A stretch of DNA of 64,000 nt from contig NZ_JAHUTM010000001.1 of assembly GCF_019209905.1 (NCBI RefSeq), forward strand, positions 1,302,001 through 1,366,000. Direction: 5' to 3'. The notes below the pieces were generated by a model. The model saw nothing but the letters and a program-made list of their open reading frames with translations. It ran no database searches and was not told where the DNA came from. This DNA comes from Corynebacterium sp. TAE3-ERU12. Its GTDB lineage: Bacteria; Actinomycetota; Actinomycetes; Mycobacteriales; Mycobacteriaceae. This document shows, one piece after another, positions 28,320 through 35,917 of the stretch. Made by a program: the position numbers and the translations under genes. How positions within the stretch are numbered: the stretch's first letter is position 1; each line of letters starts with the position of its first letter.

Positions 28320-28760
28320 CTAGCTGTTGTGCTCATCCTCGTGCTCGGCGAGGTTGAGCACCGCAGAACGCCAGTAGTTGAACTCCTCAGGGTGGTCCTC
28401 GCGGTAGCGCTTGACTGCGCGGATGCCCTGGTTGACGCGCTCAATTTCTTCATCGGTGATGTCTTCGCCCTCAGCGCCGACGAAGATCACCGCACCGGAG
28501 ACCGCAGTAGTGGGGTCAGTGAAAAACGCGGGATTGCCGGTGGCCGCAGTATTGCGGCCCAGGGAAGCAACCGGGTTGGGTTCTGCGCCCTCATCCTTTG
28601 CGGAGGAGGAGTACAGCGCGGCGTAGGTGGAGCCGTCTTCTTGGAAGGCAACGCTGACGCGGTCTTCCTCGACGCCGCCGAGGAACTGCGAGGCGTGCTC
28701 GAGTTCGAAAACAATGCGCCGGTTCGTCAGGTCCGGGTTGACGAGGAAGCCGTTAAGCAC
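28320..28760 (-). CDS. Conserved hypothetical protein
   Basis: A 146 aa soluble, acidic protein that I do not recognise. It has no signal peptide, membrane helix or cysteine motif. Residues ~1-60 look beta-rich (RRIVFELEHASQFL, RVSVAFQEDGSTYAALY); residues ~98-146 are helical and charged (ITDEEIERVNQGIRAVKRYR), ending in EHEDEHNS. The GTG start has a GAAAGG site nine bases upstream, supporting it as real. It converges on cobK with four bases between stops. Its promoter region contains an 11-bp-arm palindrome and, farther up, TTCACC repeats. Codon use matches its neighbours. Confidence 0.75.
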   Translation of the reverse strand: MLNGFLVNPDLTNRRIVFELEHASQFLGGVEEDRVSVAFQEDGSTYAALYSSSAKDEGAEPNPVASLGRNTAATGNPAFFTDPTTAVSGAVIFVGAEGEDITDEEIERVNQGIRAVKRYREDHPEEFNYWRSAVLNLAEHEDEHNS

Positions 28761-28780
28761 TGGCAGAGAACCTTTCGTGG

Positions 28781-28813
28781 GGTGAAATCGGAGGTATTCT
28801 CACCGATTTCACC
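28781..28813. promoter_or_regulatory. Palindrome with 11-bp arms upstream of the hypothetical gene
   Basis: GGTGAAATCGG (28781-28791) and its exact complement CCGATTTCACC (28803-28813) are separated by 11 bases. It lies 20-53 bp upstream of the GTG at 28760, over the expected promoter, so an operator is likelier than a terminator; there is no T-run. Confidence 0.5.
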
Positions 28814-28888
28814 GCATCCCGGCCCATTCGGATACTCGAGGAACGCCCTATTGACGAGAGTTCACCAAGCATTCACCGCGCGTCAACA

Positions 28889-29746
28889 TTAACTGGGGTG
28901 TGCGCTCAGCAGCGCAGAGTTGACGTCAAAAACAAACCCATTCGGCGCCAGTACCCGCACGATGACATCAGCAACCGCCTCATCAAGGTCCACCAACACC
29001 AACCCATGCCAGGCGGTGATAATCACCGACGTGCGCGTCTGGGCCAGCATCCGCGCCTGCTGAGAACTCAACACACCGTTGACCAAGCCAGCGCCAAGAC
29101 TCACCCGCCCATCCGGCTGCCCAAACCAGCCCACCGGGGCAGTGGGGGCCTGCTGGGGCGCACCGGCCGAACCGCGCCGATACGGAGTGCGCAGCACCTG
29201 GTGGACCTCAGCTATCGCAGCCAGGTCGCCGCCAGCGTCGGCAAGCACCTGGGCAAGCTCTACCAAAGCAGGCACCGCGGCATCCCGGCTGACCACCACA
29301 CCTGCGGGGCGGCCATTAATAATGAGCTCCACCTCGGACCCATCACAGGCCAATAACCCCAGTTCAGGGCCTTCTGCGAGAATATCGCCGCGCCCATCAT
29401 CAAAACCCACCAACACCGCACCGAGCTGCGGGCACTGCTGGCAAAACAGCCGCGCCAACTCGCCCATATCCAGCCGGCCACCACTGCGACCACTCAACGG
29501 CGACACCACCGTGCGCACATGCGCCCGCTGCGGGTGCGCCGACCACGCCCCAGCAGCCAGGAGCATCTCCACCACACCATCGGGGTCACTGGTGGGGATC
29601 TGCAACTGGCCACGGCGGGTCAGCTGCACAGTGCCATCACCGTGGTGGTCGGCGGCATCGGCGAAGGCCGCAAAATACTCAGCCGGCACAGTCGCAGCGG
29701 GGAAACGCAGCTCCACCGGGCGCGCAGCGTTATCAGAGTCGCTCAT
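28889..29746 (-). CDS. Short CobG-like (nitrite/sulfite reductase-type) protein
   Basis: Resembles precorrin-3B synthase CobG and the nitrite/sulfite reductase family: a ferredoxin-like half-domain with DGTVQLTRRGQLQI (about 40-53), a middle region, and a second half-domain starting VSLGAGLVNGVLSSQQ. At 285 aa it is shorter than typical CobG, and I cannot find the family's C-x5-C ... C-x3-C cluster set: only FCQQCPQ and an isolated LACDG are present. It may be a divergent or non-redox relative. ATG 29746 lies seven bases after TACAGT on the minus strand (29754-29759). Divergent from fxsA. Confidence 0.7.
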   Translation of the reverse strand: MSDSDNAARPVELRFPAATVPAEYFAAFADAADHHGDGTVQLTRRGQLQIPTSDPDGVVEMLLAAGAWSAHPQRAHVRTVVSPLSGRSGGRLDMGELARLFCQQCPQLGAVLVGFDDGRGDILAEGPELGLLACDGSEVELIINGRPAGVVVSRDAAVPALVELAQVLADAGGDLAAIAEVHQVLRTPYRRGSAGAPQQAPTAPVGWFGQPDGRVSLGAGLVNGVLSSQQARMLAQTRTSVIITAWHGLVLVDLDEAVADVIVRVLAPNGFVFDVNSALLSAHPS

Positions 29747-29753
29747 TGGTGTC

Positions 29754-29759
29754 ACTGTA
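29754..29759 (-). promoter_or_regulatory. -10 hexamer TACAGT of the CobG-like gene (leaderless)
   Basis: TACAGT on the minus strand, seven bases before ATG at 29746. Confidence 0.55.
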
Positions 29760-29771
29760 GTGGGCTACACG

Positions 29772-29777
29772 TAGGAT
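29772..29777 (+). promoter_or_regulatory. -10 hexamer TAGGAT of fxsA-lnt-ppm1 (leaderless)
   Basis: TAGGAT followed by seven bases and ATG at 29785; back-to-back with the promoter of the CobG-like gene. Confidence 0.55.
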
Positions 29778-29784
29778 GTCGGAC

Positions 29785-30318
29785 ATGAAGCGCGTCCTGT
29801 TTGCCCTCTACATAATCGCCGAACTCGTTGCCATCTGGGCCCTGGCTCAATGGATCGGCTGGCTGTGGACTGTCCTTGTCATCATGGCGCTGTTCTTCTT
29901 CGGCATGATTTTCGCCGCAGTCCAAATGCGAAAAGTCGCCGAGGCCTCCTTAACCGGGCAGCGGCCCGGCCGTGTTGTTGCCGATTCGGCAATGGTGTTT
30001 GTCGGCAGCATCTTCGTTGCGCTGCCCGGCCTGGTCAACACCATCTGTGGCCTGCTGATGATCGCCCCGCCGACACGCACAATGCTGCGCCGCATTATCA
30101 GCCGGGCCACCATGGCCTGGATTGAAAACACCGCAACATCCTCGATGACCATCGTGCGCACCAATATGAAATCCAAGGGCTACGACCCCGACGCTGGCCA
30201 GGGGCTGTTCGGCACACCCAACCAGGGCACTACCGGCCACACAGGCACCGACCAGACCATTATCGATATGCCCGACGACGTCGACGACAATCGAGATCAC
30301 CGCGACGGCCGTGCCTAG
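29785..30318 (+). CDS. fxsA: FxsA-family membrane protein
   Basis: Small cytoplasmic-membrane protein of the FxsA family (E. coli FxsA counters phage T7 exclusion by the F plasmid; the normal role is unknown). The first ~50 residues form two hydrophobic helices, a third lies at FVGSIFVALPGLVNTICGLLM with the family's PG and (L/P)PxxR segment; the last ~50 residues are hydrophilic and acidic. 177 aa from ATG 29785. The stop overlaps the GTG of lnt, so it heads a likely operon fxsA-lnt-ppm1. Confidence 0.85.
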   Translation: MKRVLFALYIIAELVAIWALAQWIGWLWTVLVIMALFFFGMIFAAVQMRKVAEASLTGQRPGRVVADSAMVFVGSIFVALPGLVNTICGLLMIAPPTRTMLRRIISRATMAWIENTATSSMTIVRTNMKSKGYDPDAGQGLFGTPNQGTTGHTGTDQTIIDMPDDVDDNRDHRDGRA

Positions 30319-31855
30319 TCGCATCTCACCTGCCTACACCGCCCTGCTGCGCCTCATCGCTGCCGCAGCGGGCGGTGCCTCATTATCGCTGTCCTTCCAG
30401 CCCATCGGCTGGTGGGTGCTTGGGCCCTTATCCGCCGCGCTGCTCGTGCTCGCACTGGCGGGTCGGCCCCGGTGGTGGCTTGCCGTAGTCATCGGCCTCA
30501 TCTGGGGCGCGGTGCCTGCCCTGATGTCCCTGGGCTGGATCGGCGAATTCGTCGGCAATGGCCCGTGGCTGGCGCTATGCCTGACCCTGGGCATTGTGCA
30601 GATCGCTGCCGCACTCGGTGTGTGGCTCATCACCAACGCCCGGCTGCACCCAGCACTCATCATCGTCGGCACCGCCAGCTGGATTATCGCCATCGAGGCG
30701 GTACTGGTCCGCTGGCCCTTTGGTGGTTTCCCGTGGCTGCGGCACGCCTTCGGCCAGGTCGGTGGGCCCATCGCGCAGACCGCAATCATCGGCGGCGCGC
30801 CCCTGGTGAGCTGGCTGACCTGCCTTATTGGTACTGCGTGTGCGGTGGCCATCCTGCGCTGGCAGCCGAAAACCTGGGTGAGCAGCGGGGTAGTGGTGGC
30901 CATCGTCGCCGCACTCAGCAGCGCCGCCCCACTGTTTCGCGACTCAGAGCCCAGTGCTGAGCAGCCCGGCGCGGCGCGGTCTATTCGGGTCGCCGCGGTG
31001 CAGGGCAATGTGCCCAGGTTGGGTCTGGAGTTCAACGCCCAACGCCTGGCGGTGCTGCGCAACCATGTTGACGCCACCATCGAACTGGCGCAGCGGGTAC
31101 AGGCTGGCCAGGAGGCGCAGCCAGACGTTGTTATCTGGCCGGAGAACTCCGCCGATGTGTCGCCCTTCATTGAGCCCCAGGCGCAGCGGATGATCGAACA
31201 GGCCGCGAACGCCATTGCCGCCCCCATCATCGTCGGCACGTTCACGTATACCGACGGGGTGCAAAACACCATGGTGGTGTGGGACCCGGACACAGGCGCG
31301 GGGGAGACCCACGAGAAAATTCACTTACAGCCCTTTGGCGAGTGGATGCCGATGCGTGATTTCCTCGCCCATTTCAGCGACATGGTGGAGCTAGCCGGCG
31401 ATATGAAGCCCGGTCATGGTGACACTGTGGTGCATGCCGACGGTATCGCCGTCGGTATCGCCACCTGTTTTGAGGTGATCTTTGATGATGCCTACCGCAC
31501 TGCGGTCAATAATGGTGCCCAGATTTTGGCGACGCCGACTAATAACGCCACTTTCGGCTACACCGATATGAGCTACCAGCAGCTGGCGATGAGCAGGCTG
31601 CGCGCCATTGAGCACAACCGCACCGTCGTTGTGGCCGCCACCTCGGGGGTCAGCGCCATTGTGCGTCCCGACGGCACTGTGGCGGCGTCGACGAAGATTT
31701 TCGAGCAGGCTGTATTGACGTCGACAGTGCCGTTACACACGCAGCGCACTATCGCAGCCCGGTGGGGCGCTAGTGTTGAGTGGGGCGTCGTCATCATCGC
31801 CATGATGGTGGCCGCCGCAGCCGTGATCCGGCGCGACTCGTCGGCCAACAGCTAA
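30311..31855 (+). CDS. lnt: Apolipoprotein N-acyltransferase Lnt
   Basis: Adds the third acyl chain to the N-terminal cysteine of lipoproteins in the membrane. An N-terminal bundle of hydrophobic helices (about 10-205) is followed by a nitrilase-fold domain with the catalytic triad Glu278 (VVIWPENS), Lys336 (HEKIHLQPFGE) and Cys386 (IATCFEV). One more helix closes the protein. 514 aa. The GTG start overlaps the fxsA stop; ppm1 follows 11 bases after the stop. In M. tuberculosis the two activities are fused in Ppm1 (Rv2051c); here they are separate genes. Confidence 0.93.
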   Translation: MPSRISPAYTALLRLIAAAAGGASLSLSFQPIGWWVLGPLSAALLVLALAGRPRWWLAVVIGLIWGAVPALMSLGWIGEFVGNGPWLALCLTLGIVQIAAALGVWLITNARLHPALIIVGTASWIIAIEAVLVRWPFGGFPWLRHAFGQVGGPIAQTAIIGGAPLVSWLTCLIGTACAVAILRWQPKTWVSSGVVVAIVAALSSAAPLFRDSEPSAEQPGAARSIRVAAVQGNVPRLGLEFNAQRLAVLRNHVDATIELAQRVQAGQEAQPDVVIWPENSADVSPFIEPQAQRMIEQAANAIAAPIIVGTFTYTDGVQNTMVVWDPDTGAGETHEKIHLQPFGEWMPMRDFLAHFSDMVELAGDMKPGHGDTVVHADGIAVGIATCFEVIFDDAYRTAVNNGAQILATPTNNATFGYTDMSYQQLAMSRLRAIEHNRTVVVAATSGVSAIVRPDGTVAASTKIFEQAVLTSTVPLHTQRTIAARWGASVEWGVVIIAMMVAAAAVIRRDSSANS

Positions 31856-31866
31856 CAGGAGAAACC

Positions 31867-32700
31867 ATGACCGCGACAGCAAAGCCCAGCGACTCTACTT
31901 TGGTCATCATTCCGACCTTCAATGAGCGGGAGAGTTTGCCGCTGGTTGTCCAGCGGCTGCGCGAAGCAGAACCGCATGTTGATGTGTTGATCGTCGACGA
32001 TAATTCGCCCGATGGCACCGGTGATATTGCCGATGAGATGGCCAGCGCCGATGAGCAGATCCACGTCCTGCACCGTAAGAAGAAGGACGGCCTGTGGGAC
32101 GCCTACCGCACTGGTTTTGAATGGGGCCTAGAGCGGGACTACAAGGTGCTGTGCGAGATGGACGCCGATGGCTCCCACGCACCAGAGCAGCTGCACCGGC
32201 TGCTCAATGAGATCGACGACGGCGCCGAGCTGGTTATCGGTTCGCGCTATGTACGCGGTGGCCGCACCCGCAACTGGCCGAAGTCACGCTATCTGCTCTC
32301 CCGGGGCGGCAATGTGTATATCGCCCTGGCCCTGGGCACCGATATTGCTGATATCACCGCCGGCTACCGCGCTTTCCGACGCGAAGTGCTCGAGGAGCTT
32401 GACCTGAGCTCCATTGGCGGGGCGGCCTATATGTTCCAGACTGAGTTGGGCTGGAAGGCCGACCAGGCGGGTTTCTATGTCGAGGAGGTGCCGATTACCT
32501 TCGTGGAGCGTGAGTACGGCGAGTCCAAGATGGACCCGAGCTTCGTATTGAAGTCGCTGGCCAATGTCACCACCTGGGCGGCCAAGCACCGCGCGACCCA
32601 GGTGAAGGATTTCGCCACCGAGGTTGGCAGCCTGTTGGGCAATGAGCTCAAGCATGAGGTGGAAGTCGCCAAGCGTAAGCGGCGCCGCTACAAGCTGTAG
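31867..32700 (+). CDS. ppm1: Polyprenol monophosphomannose synthase Ppm1
   Basis: GT2-family glycosyltransferase that transfers mannose from GDP-mannose to polyprenol phosphate, giving the donor for lipoglycan and protein mannosylation. Motifs: VIIPTFNERESL at the N-terminus, VDDNSPDGT (43-51), metal-binding DAD (99-101), and GYRAFRREVLEEL in the acceptor region. 277 aa, no membrane helix, so it probably relies on membrane association with Lnt. ATG 31867 is preceded by AGGAGA; an in-frame upstream extension overlaps lnt and is not conserved-looking. A strong hairpin terminator follows. Confidence 0.94.
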   Translation: MTATAKPSDSTLVIIPTFNERESLPLVVQRLREAEPHVDVLIVDDNSPDGTGDIADEMASADEQIHVLHRKKKDGLWDAYRTGFEWGLERDYKVLCEMDADGSHAPEQLHRLLNEIDDGAELVIGSRYVRGGRTRNWPKSRYLLSRGGNVYIALALGTDIADITAGYRAFRREVLEELDLSSIGGAAYMFQTELGWKADQAGFYVEEVPITFVEREYGESKMDPSFVLKSLANVTTWAAKHRATQVKDFATEVGSLLGNELKHEVEVAKRKRRRYKL

Positions 32701-32718
32701 TCCAGATTCCACACAGTA

Positions 32719-32750
32719 AAAAGCGCCCGCCGGTTATGGCGGGCGCTTTT
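32719..32750. terminator. Bidirectional hairpin terminator between ppm1 and rbpA
   Basis: AAAAGCGCCCGCC and its exact complement GGCGGGCGCTTTT flank a six-base loop, giving A and T runs on both sides; it can stop both converging genes. Confidence 0.92.
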
Positions 32751-32778
32751 GCGTGGTTCTTGCGGCTAGCTGGGCGAG

Positions 32779-33180
32779 TTATTTCTTGCCTTTGGCGGCA
32801 GCCTCGGCGGCTTCGGCCTCCTGCTGCTGCTTGAGCAGGCGCGCGGCATTGCGGCGACGCTTGCGCAGCAGGTCAATGCGCTCGTCGAGAAGCACATCGA
32901 GCTCCTCAATGGAGCGGCGCTCACGCAGCATGTCCCAGTGGGTGCGCGGCGGCTTGACCGGCTTGGCCTCGGTGCCTTCGCCCTCAATGAGCTTGCCGAC
33001 CTTACCGTTCTTACACAGCCATTCGCCGGGGATTTCAGCATCGTCGGCGAACGGGACCTCGTAGATCTCGTTGTCCTCGGTCTGGTACTTCACCATCCGG
33101 CGTGGGGCCAGGTCGTGGTCGCGATCCGTCTCATAGGACACGGCACCCATTCGGCTGCCTCGCAGAACTCGGTCTGCCAT
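32779..33180 (-). CDS. rbpA: RNA polymerase-binding protein RbpA
   Basis: Actinobacterial transcription factor that binds the group-1 sigma factor and core RNA polymerase and stabilises open complexes. MADRVLRGSRMGAVSYETD at the N-terminus is highly characteristic, followed by the core domain (WLCKNGKVG, one cysteine) and the basic linker and sigma-interaction domain (HWDMLRERRSIEELDVLLDERI, in two parts). 133 aa with a Lys/Ala-rich tail. ATG 33180 has GGGAGGA upstream. It is divergent from the zinc-ribbon gene, with about 120 bases between. Confidence 0.96.
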   Translation of the reverse strand: MADRVLRGSRMGAVSYETDRDHDLAPRRMVKYQTEDNEIYEVPFADDAEIPGEWLCKNGKVGKLIEGEGTEAKPVKPPRTHWDMLRERRSIEELDVLLDERIDLLRKRRRNAARLLKQQQEAEAAEAAAKGKK

Positions 33181-33290
33181 TGCGTTCCTCCCTTAAAGCG
33201 CACGCGCATCAGCGGGCCAGGACGGCCCTGATAGTCGACCTCCGAGTATAACCCGGAGCTTGGTCGATACTACAGAAAACGGAAAGGGGA

Positions 33291-33296
33291 TAGGCT
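33291..33296 (+). promoter_or_regulatory. -10 hexamer TAGGCT of the zinc-ribbon gene (leaderless)
   Basis: TAGGCT followed by seven bases and ATG at 33304. Confidence 0.55.
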
Positions 33297-33303
33297 AAGC
33301 GGC

Positions 33304-33627
33304 ATGACAGCCAGCGCCCGGAACCACTGTGAGTGGTGTGGCCGCGAGATTGAATCACCACCGCGCGGTCGGCGCCGCAAGTACTGTGGCCATGCCTGTC
33401 GGCAGCGTGCCTACGAATCGCGCCGCGGCGGCAGGGGAGTCCAGCCCGGTGAGGGCGTCACCATGAGCCAGGCCACCGCTGACCGACTGCACGACGGACT
33501 ATTCGAATTGCGCTGCGCCGCAGAAGATATCCATACCGCCGCTGTGGAGAAAGCCTCGCACGACGATATCAAGCACATGGCCACTGAGCTCATCGAACTG
33601 ACCCGTGAGCTGGACAAATTACGGTAG
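33304..33627 (+). CDS. Small zinc-ribbon-like protein
   Basis: 107 aa protein of unknown function. Its first ~40 residues hold a likely zinc site: Cys9-x2-Cys12 and Cys28-x3-Cys32 with GRRRKYCGHACRQRAYESR, a pattern seen in small actinobacterial nucleic-acid-binding proteins. The remainder (about 55-107) is helical. ATG 33304 follows TAGGCT (33291-33296) by seven bases, supporting real expression. It is divergent from rbpA, but co-function is only a guess. Confidence 0.75.
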   Translation: MTASARNHCEWCGREIESPPRGRRRKYCGHACRQRAYESRRGGRGVQPGEGVTMSQATADRLHDGLFELRCAAEDIHTAAVEKASHDDIKHMATELIELTRELDKLR

Positions 33628-33701
33628 CCCAACTCGTCGGGGTACGTATTTGAGCAGGCGGCAATGTCATGGTTTGTTGCTCAGGCAGATACGATGGATT
33701 T

Positions 33702-34391
33702 ATGAAGAAGACGCTGTTGACTCTCTTCGCTGTTGCGATGGTCACCCTGGCTATCGTCATTGTTGGCCCGGTGTTGTACCGGCTCGTGACGTCTGAGGGT
33801 GTCAAAACCGGTGACTTCACGACCGCCGATATGCCCGCTGCGAGCGTCGGCATTAACGGACAGTGGGAAGTTATCCCAGGTAGTGGCCCTAATGCTACTG
33901 CGGTGGGGTACACCTTCAACGAGCTGTTGCCCTCTGATGCGCGGACCACCTCCGGTAATACCCGCGAGGTCACGGGCCAGGTGGAGGTCAAGGACGGCAA
34001 GCTTGCCGACGGCACGATCACGGTCGATATGACCTCCATGTCGTCGGATATTGAGCGTCGCGACGTCAATGTGCGGATGACGATTTTCGATACTGATCGC
34101 TATCCGACGGCCACCTTTGAGGTCGCCGAGCCGGTGGATATCTCCGATGTGCCTGACGATGCGACATCGCAGACGGTAGAGGTTCCTGGCCGGTTGACGA
34201 TTCGTGGTGTAACGCAGGACGTCACCGTGCCTTTAGAGGTCACCCGTACTGGTGAGAATGTGTTGCTCTCTGGCGATATCACTATTAATCGTCTCGACTA
34301 TGGGGTGCGTGTTCCTGACTTCGCGGCCGCTTTGGTGGATGAAGACGGCGAGCTGAATATTCGCCTTGTTTTGGAGCGAGTTCGCTCCTAA
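33702..34391 (+). CDS. YceI-family lipid-binding-like protein, membrane-anchored
   Basis: YceI-like lipocalin-fold protein; homologues bind polyisoprenoids. From ATG 33702 (six bases after TACGAT 33690-33695) the protein is 229 aa. Residues ~1-22 (MKKTLLTLFAVAMVTLAIVI) form a signal anchor or signal peptide. The YceI domain runs from ~45, with VTGQVEVKDGKLADGTITVDM (split), MSSDIERRDVNVRM, YPTATFEV and LTIRGVTQDVTVPLEV, the family signature. No lipobox cysteine is present. The next gene begins 17 bases downstream and may be cotranscribed. Confidence 0.9.
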   Translation: MKKTLLTLFAVAMVTLAIVIVGPVLYRLVTSEGVKTGDFTTADMPAASVGINGQWEVIPGSGPNATAVGYTFNELLPSDARTTSGNTREVTGQVEVKDGKLADGTITVDMTSMSSDIERRDVNVRMTIFDTDRYPTATFEVAEPVDISDVPDDATSQTVEVPGRLTIRGVTQDVTVPLEVTRTGENVLLSGDITINRLDYGVRVPDFAAALVDEDGELNIRLVLERVRS

Positions 34392-34408
34392 GCCCTGCAA
34401 GGAACGCA

Positions 34409-35452
34409 ATGCTATTTCGGCACTTCCGTGGCCACCTCTATGCCGAGGCTCTTTTAGCTGTTGGTCTAGTGACGCTTTTTGCCGCGATTTTTCCGCAGCA
34501 CCCAGCTGTGCGGCAGCTGACCACCACAATGCCGTTTGCCCAGTTCGTGGCGTTTTTGGCGCCGGTGTCATTATGTGTGTGCGTGCTGGGGGTGGTGTTG
34601 GCGGTATTGGCCCATTATCCGGTGCGGTCTTTTCGTCTCTGGGTAGCCTCAGTGGTCTGGATTATTTCCGGCATTATTTTTGCACTGGCTCCGGCAGGTT
34701 TTTATTTTCCAGAACGCGCACCAGCTATTGAGGCGCAGGCAGCTGCTGCCGATGACGGCGCGGGGAGGTCTATTCGGATAATGACCTTTAATACCCAGGG
34801 CGCATTCACTAAAAATGATCTGGAAACAATCTTTTCTGAATATGACCCGGATATTCTGGTGCTGCCGGAAACCCCGCATAGGGACCTCGTGCGCTATGTA
34901 GCCGATCTTGACTACCCAGGCTATGTACGGGGCACGCCACCGTGGGGACGTCTCAAGCAGTTCGCGGACCAGGTGGCGCCCACAACAGTGATTGTCAATA
35001 ATCGCCTTGGCCATTCGCGGCTCGTTGAGGGGCCGATTACTCGATCCGGCACGGTGAGCCTGGAGTTCGACGATCCGGGGCTGCCGCGCATTATCGGCCT
35101 GCATACCGCCTCGCCGAAACCGGGATTGATGGATGTGTGGCGTGCCGATCTGAATCGCAGCGTTGCCTATGGCGAAGATTTTGATGCTCCGATCATTATG
35201 GCCGGGGATTTCAATGCGACGCTGCGGCATGGGCCGATGGCTCGTCGTTCTGCATTGCTTGATGCTGCACGCCAGTGTGACCATTTTCCGGGCGGCACCT
35301 GGCCGGCGGCGAGCCCAGCTAGTCTGCGCGCGCAGATTGACCATGTATTTATTACCGCGCCGCTGCAAGCTACTGACTGTGCGGTACATCGGATAGGCGA
35401 TTCGGATCATGCTGCGTTTATCACGACGATCCGGGTCCCGGAGACAGCCTAA
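34409..35452 (+). CDS. Membrane-anchored endonuclease/exonuclease/phosphatase protein
   Basis: Three hydrophobic helices in the first ~100 residues are followed by an EEP-fold hydrolase domain (about 115-347). The metal and catalytic motifs are IMTFNTQGAF (Asn), VLPETPH (Glu), MAGDFNAT (Asp-x-Asn) and DSDHAAF (Asp-His). The domain faces outward or inward depending on topology and could act on nucleic acid, phospholipid or sphingolipid-type phosphodiesters; not decidable here. 347 aa. AAGGA ribosome site before ATG 34409. A perfect palindrome lies just past its stop. Confidence 0.85.
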   Translation: MLFRHFRGHLYAEALLAVGLVTLFAAIFPQHPAVRQLTTTMPFAQFVAFLAPVSLCVCVLGVVLAVLAHYPVRSFRLWVASVVWIISGIIFALAPAGFYFPERAPAIEAQAAAADDGAGRSIRIMTFNTQGAFTKNDLETIFSEYDPDILVLPETPHRDLVRYVADLDYPGYVRGTPPWGRLKQFADQVAPTTVIVNNRLGHSRLVEGPITRSGTVSLEFDDPGLPRIIGLHTASPKPGLMDVWRADLNRSVAYGEDFDAPIIMAGDFNATLRHGPMARRSALLDAARQCDHFPGGTWPAASPASLRAQIDHVFITAPLQATDCAVHRIGDSDHAAFITTIRVPETA

Positions 35453-35469
35453 CAACGGCGCCACTACAC

Positions 35470-35500
35470 CCGTCATTACGTCACTGTGACGTAATGACGG
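35470..35500. promoter_or_regulatory. Perfect palindrome with 14-bp arms before the small membrane gene
   Basis: CCGTCATTACGTCA is mirrored by its complement around a three-base centre. It sits immediately 5' of a TAGAGT hexamer (35502-35507) that could be the -10 of the gene starting at 35542, so the arms cover the -35 region: an operator is likelier than a terminator, since no T-run follows. Confidence 0.55.
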
Positions 35501-35541
35501 TTAGAGTGGAGCTACCACCAATAAGACCTAGAGGACACCTT

Positions 35542-35775
35542 ATGAACGTTGCCACCCTCGAGCGGATGCTGCGGATGCGTTATGTGCGCGCCACGCTGCT
35601 CATCATCTTCATCGCCGTCATGGTGCTCGAGAAGGCGTGGATTTTCGTCCTCATCGGCTTGGCATTCCTGGCGCTGGCGGTCTACCAGATAAAGCAACTA
35701 CGCGAAGAGCTACCTGTAATGCAGGAAAAGGAACGCAATGAGCAGTCCACACCCGGCGTAGCCGAGGAAGACTGA
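35542..35775 (+). CDS. Small two-helix membrane protein
   Basis: 77 aa protein of unknown function with two hydrophobic helices, ATLLIIFIAVMVLEKAWIF and VLIGLAFLALAVYQI, then a charged tail QLREELPVMQEKERNE. ATG 35542 has a GAGGAC site; a frame extension upstream to 35494 runs through the promoter and palindrome and is unlikely. No homologous family is recognised. Its promoter region carries the perfect palindrome at 35470-35500, suggesting specific repression. Confidence 0.65.
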   Translation: MNVATLERMLRMRYVRATLLIIFIAVMVLEKAWIFVLIGLAFLALAVYQIKQLREELPVMQEKERNEQSTPGVAEED

Positions 35776-35842
35776 TCTCATGGCGCTAGCGCGTGGGTAG
35801 ACGACAATATCCCAGCTCAACAATTGTCCGATAATATACATT

Positions 35843-35905
35843 ATGACATTTACGCCACGTGGTGCTGAACCCCAGTTTCAGTACACCCCACCCCACGGCA
35901 TATAG
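35843..35905 (+). other. Possible 20-codon leaderless micro-ORF in an AT-rich patch
   Basis: ATG TAG-terminated frame encoding MTFTPRGAEPQFQYTPPHGI. It begins directly after the AT-rich run at 35830-35842, the only such patch nearby. Either a leaderless small peptide, the 5' remnant of a lost gene, or chance. The flanking stretch 35776-35917 contains nothing else that I can assign. Confidence 0.25.
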
Positions 35906-35917
35906 CCGGCACGCCAG

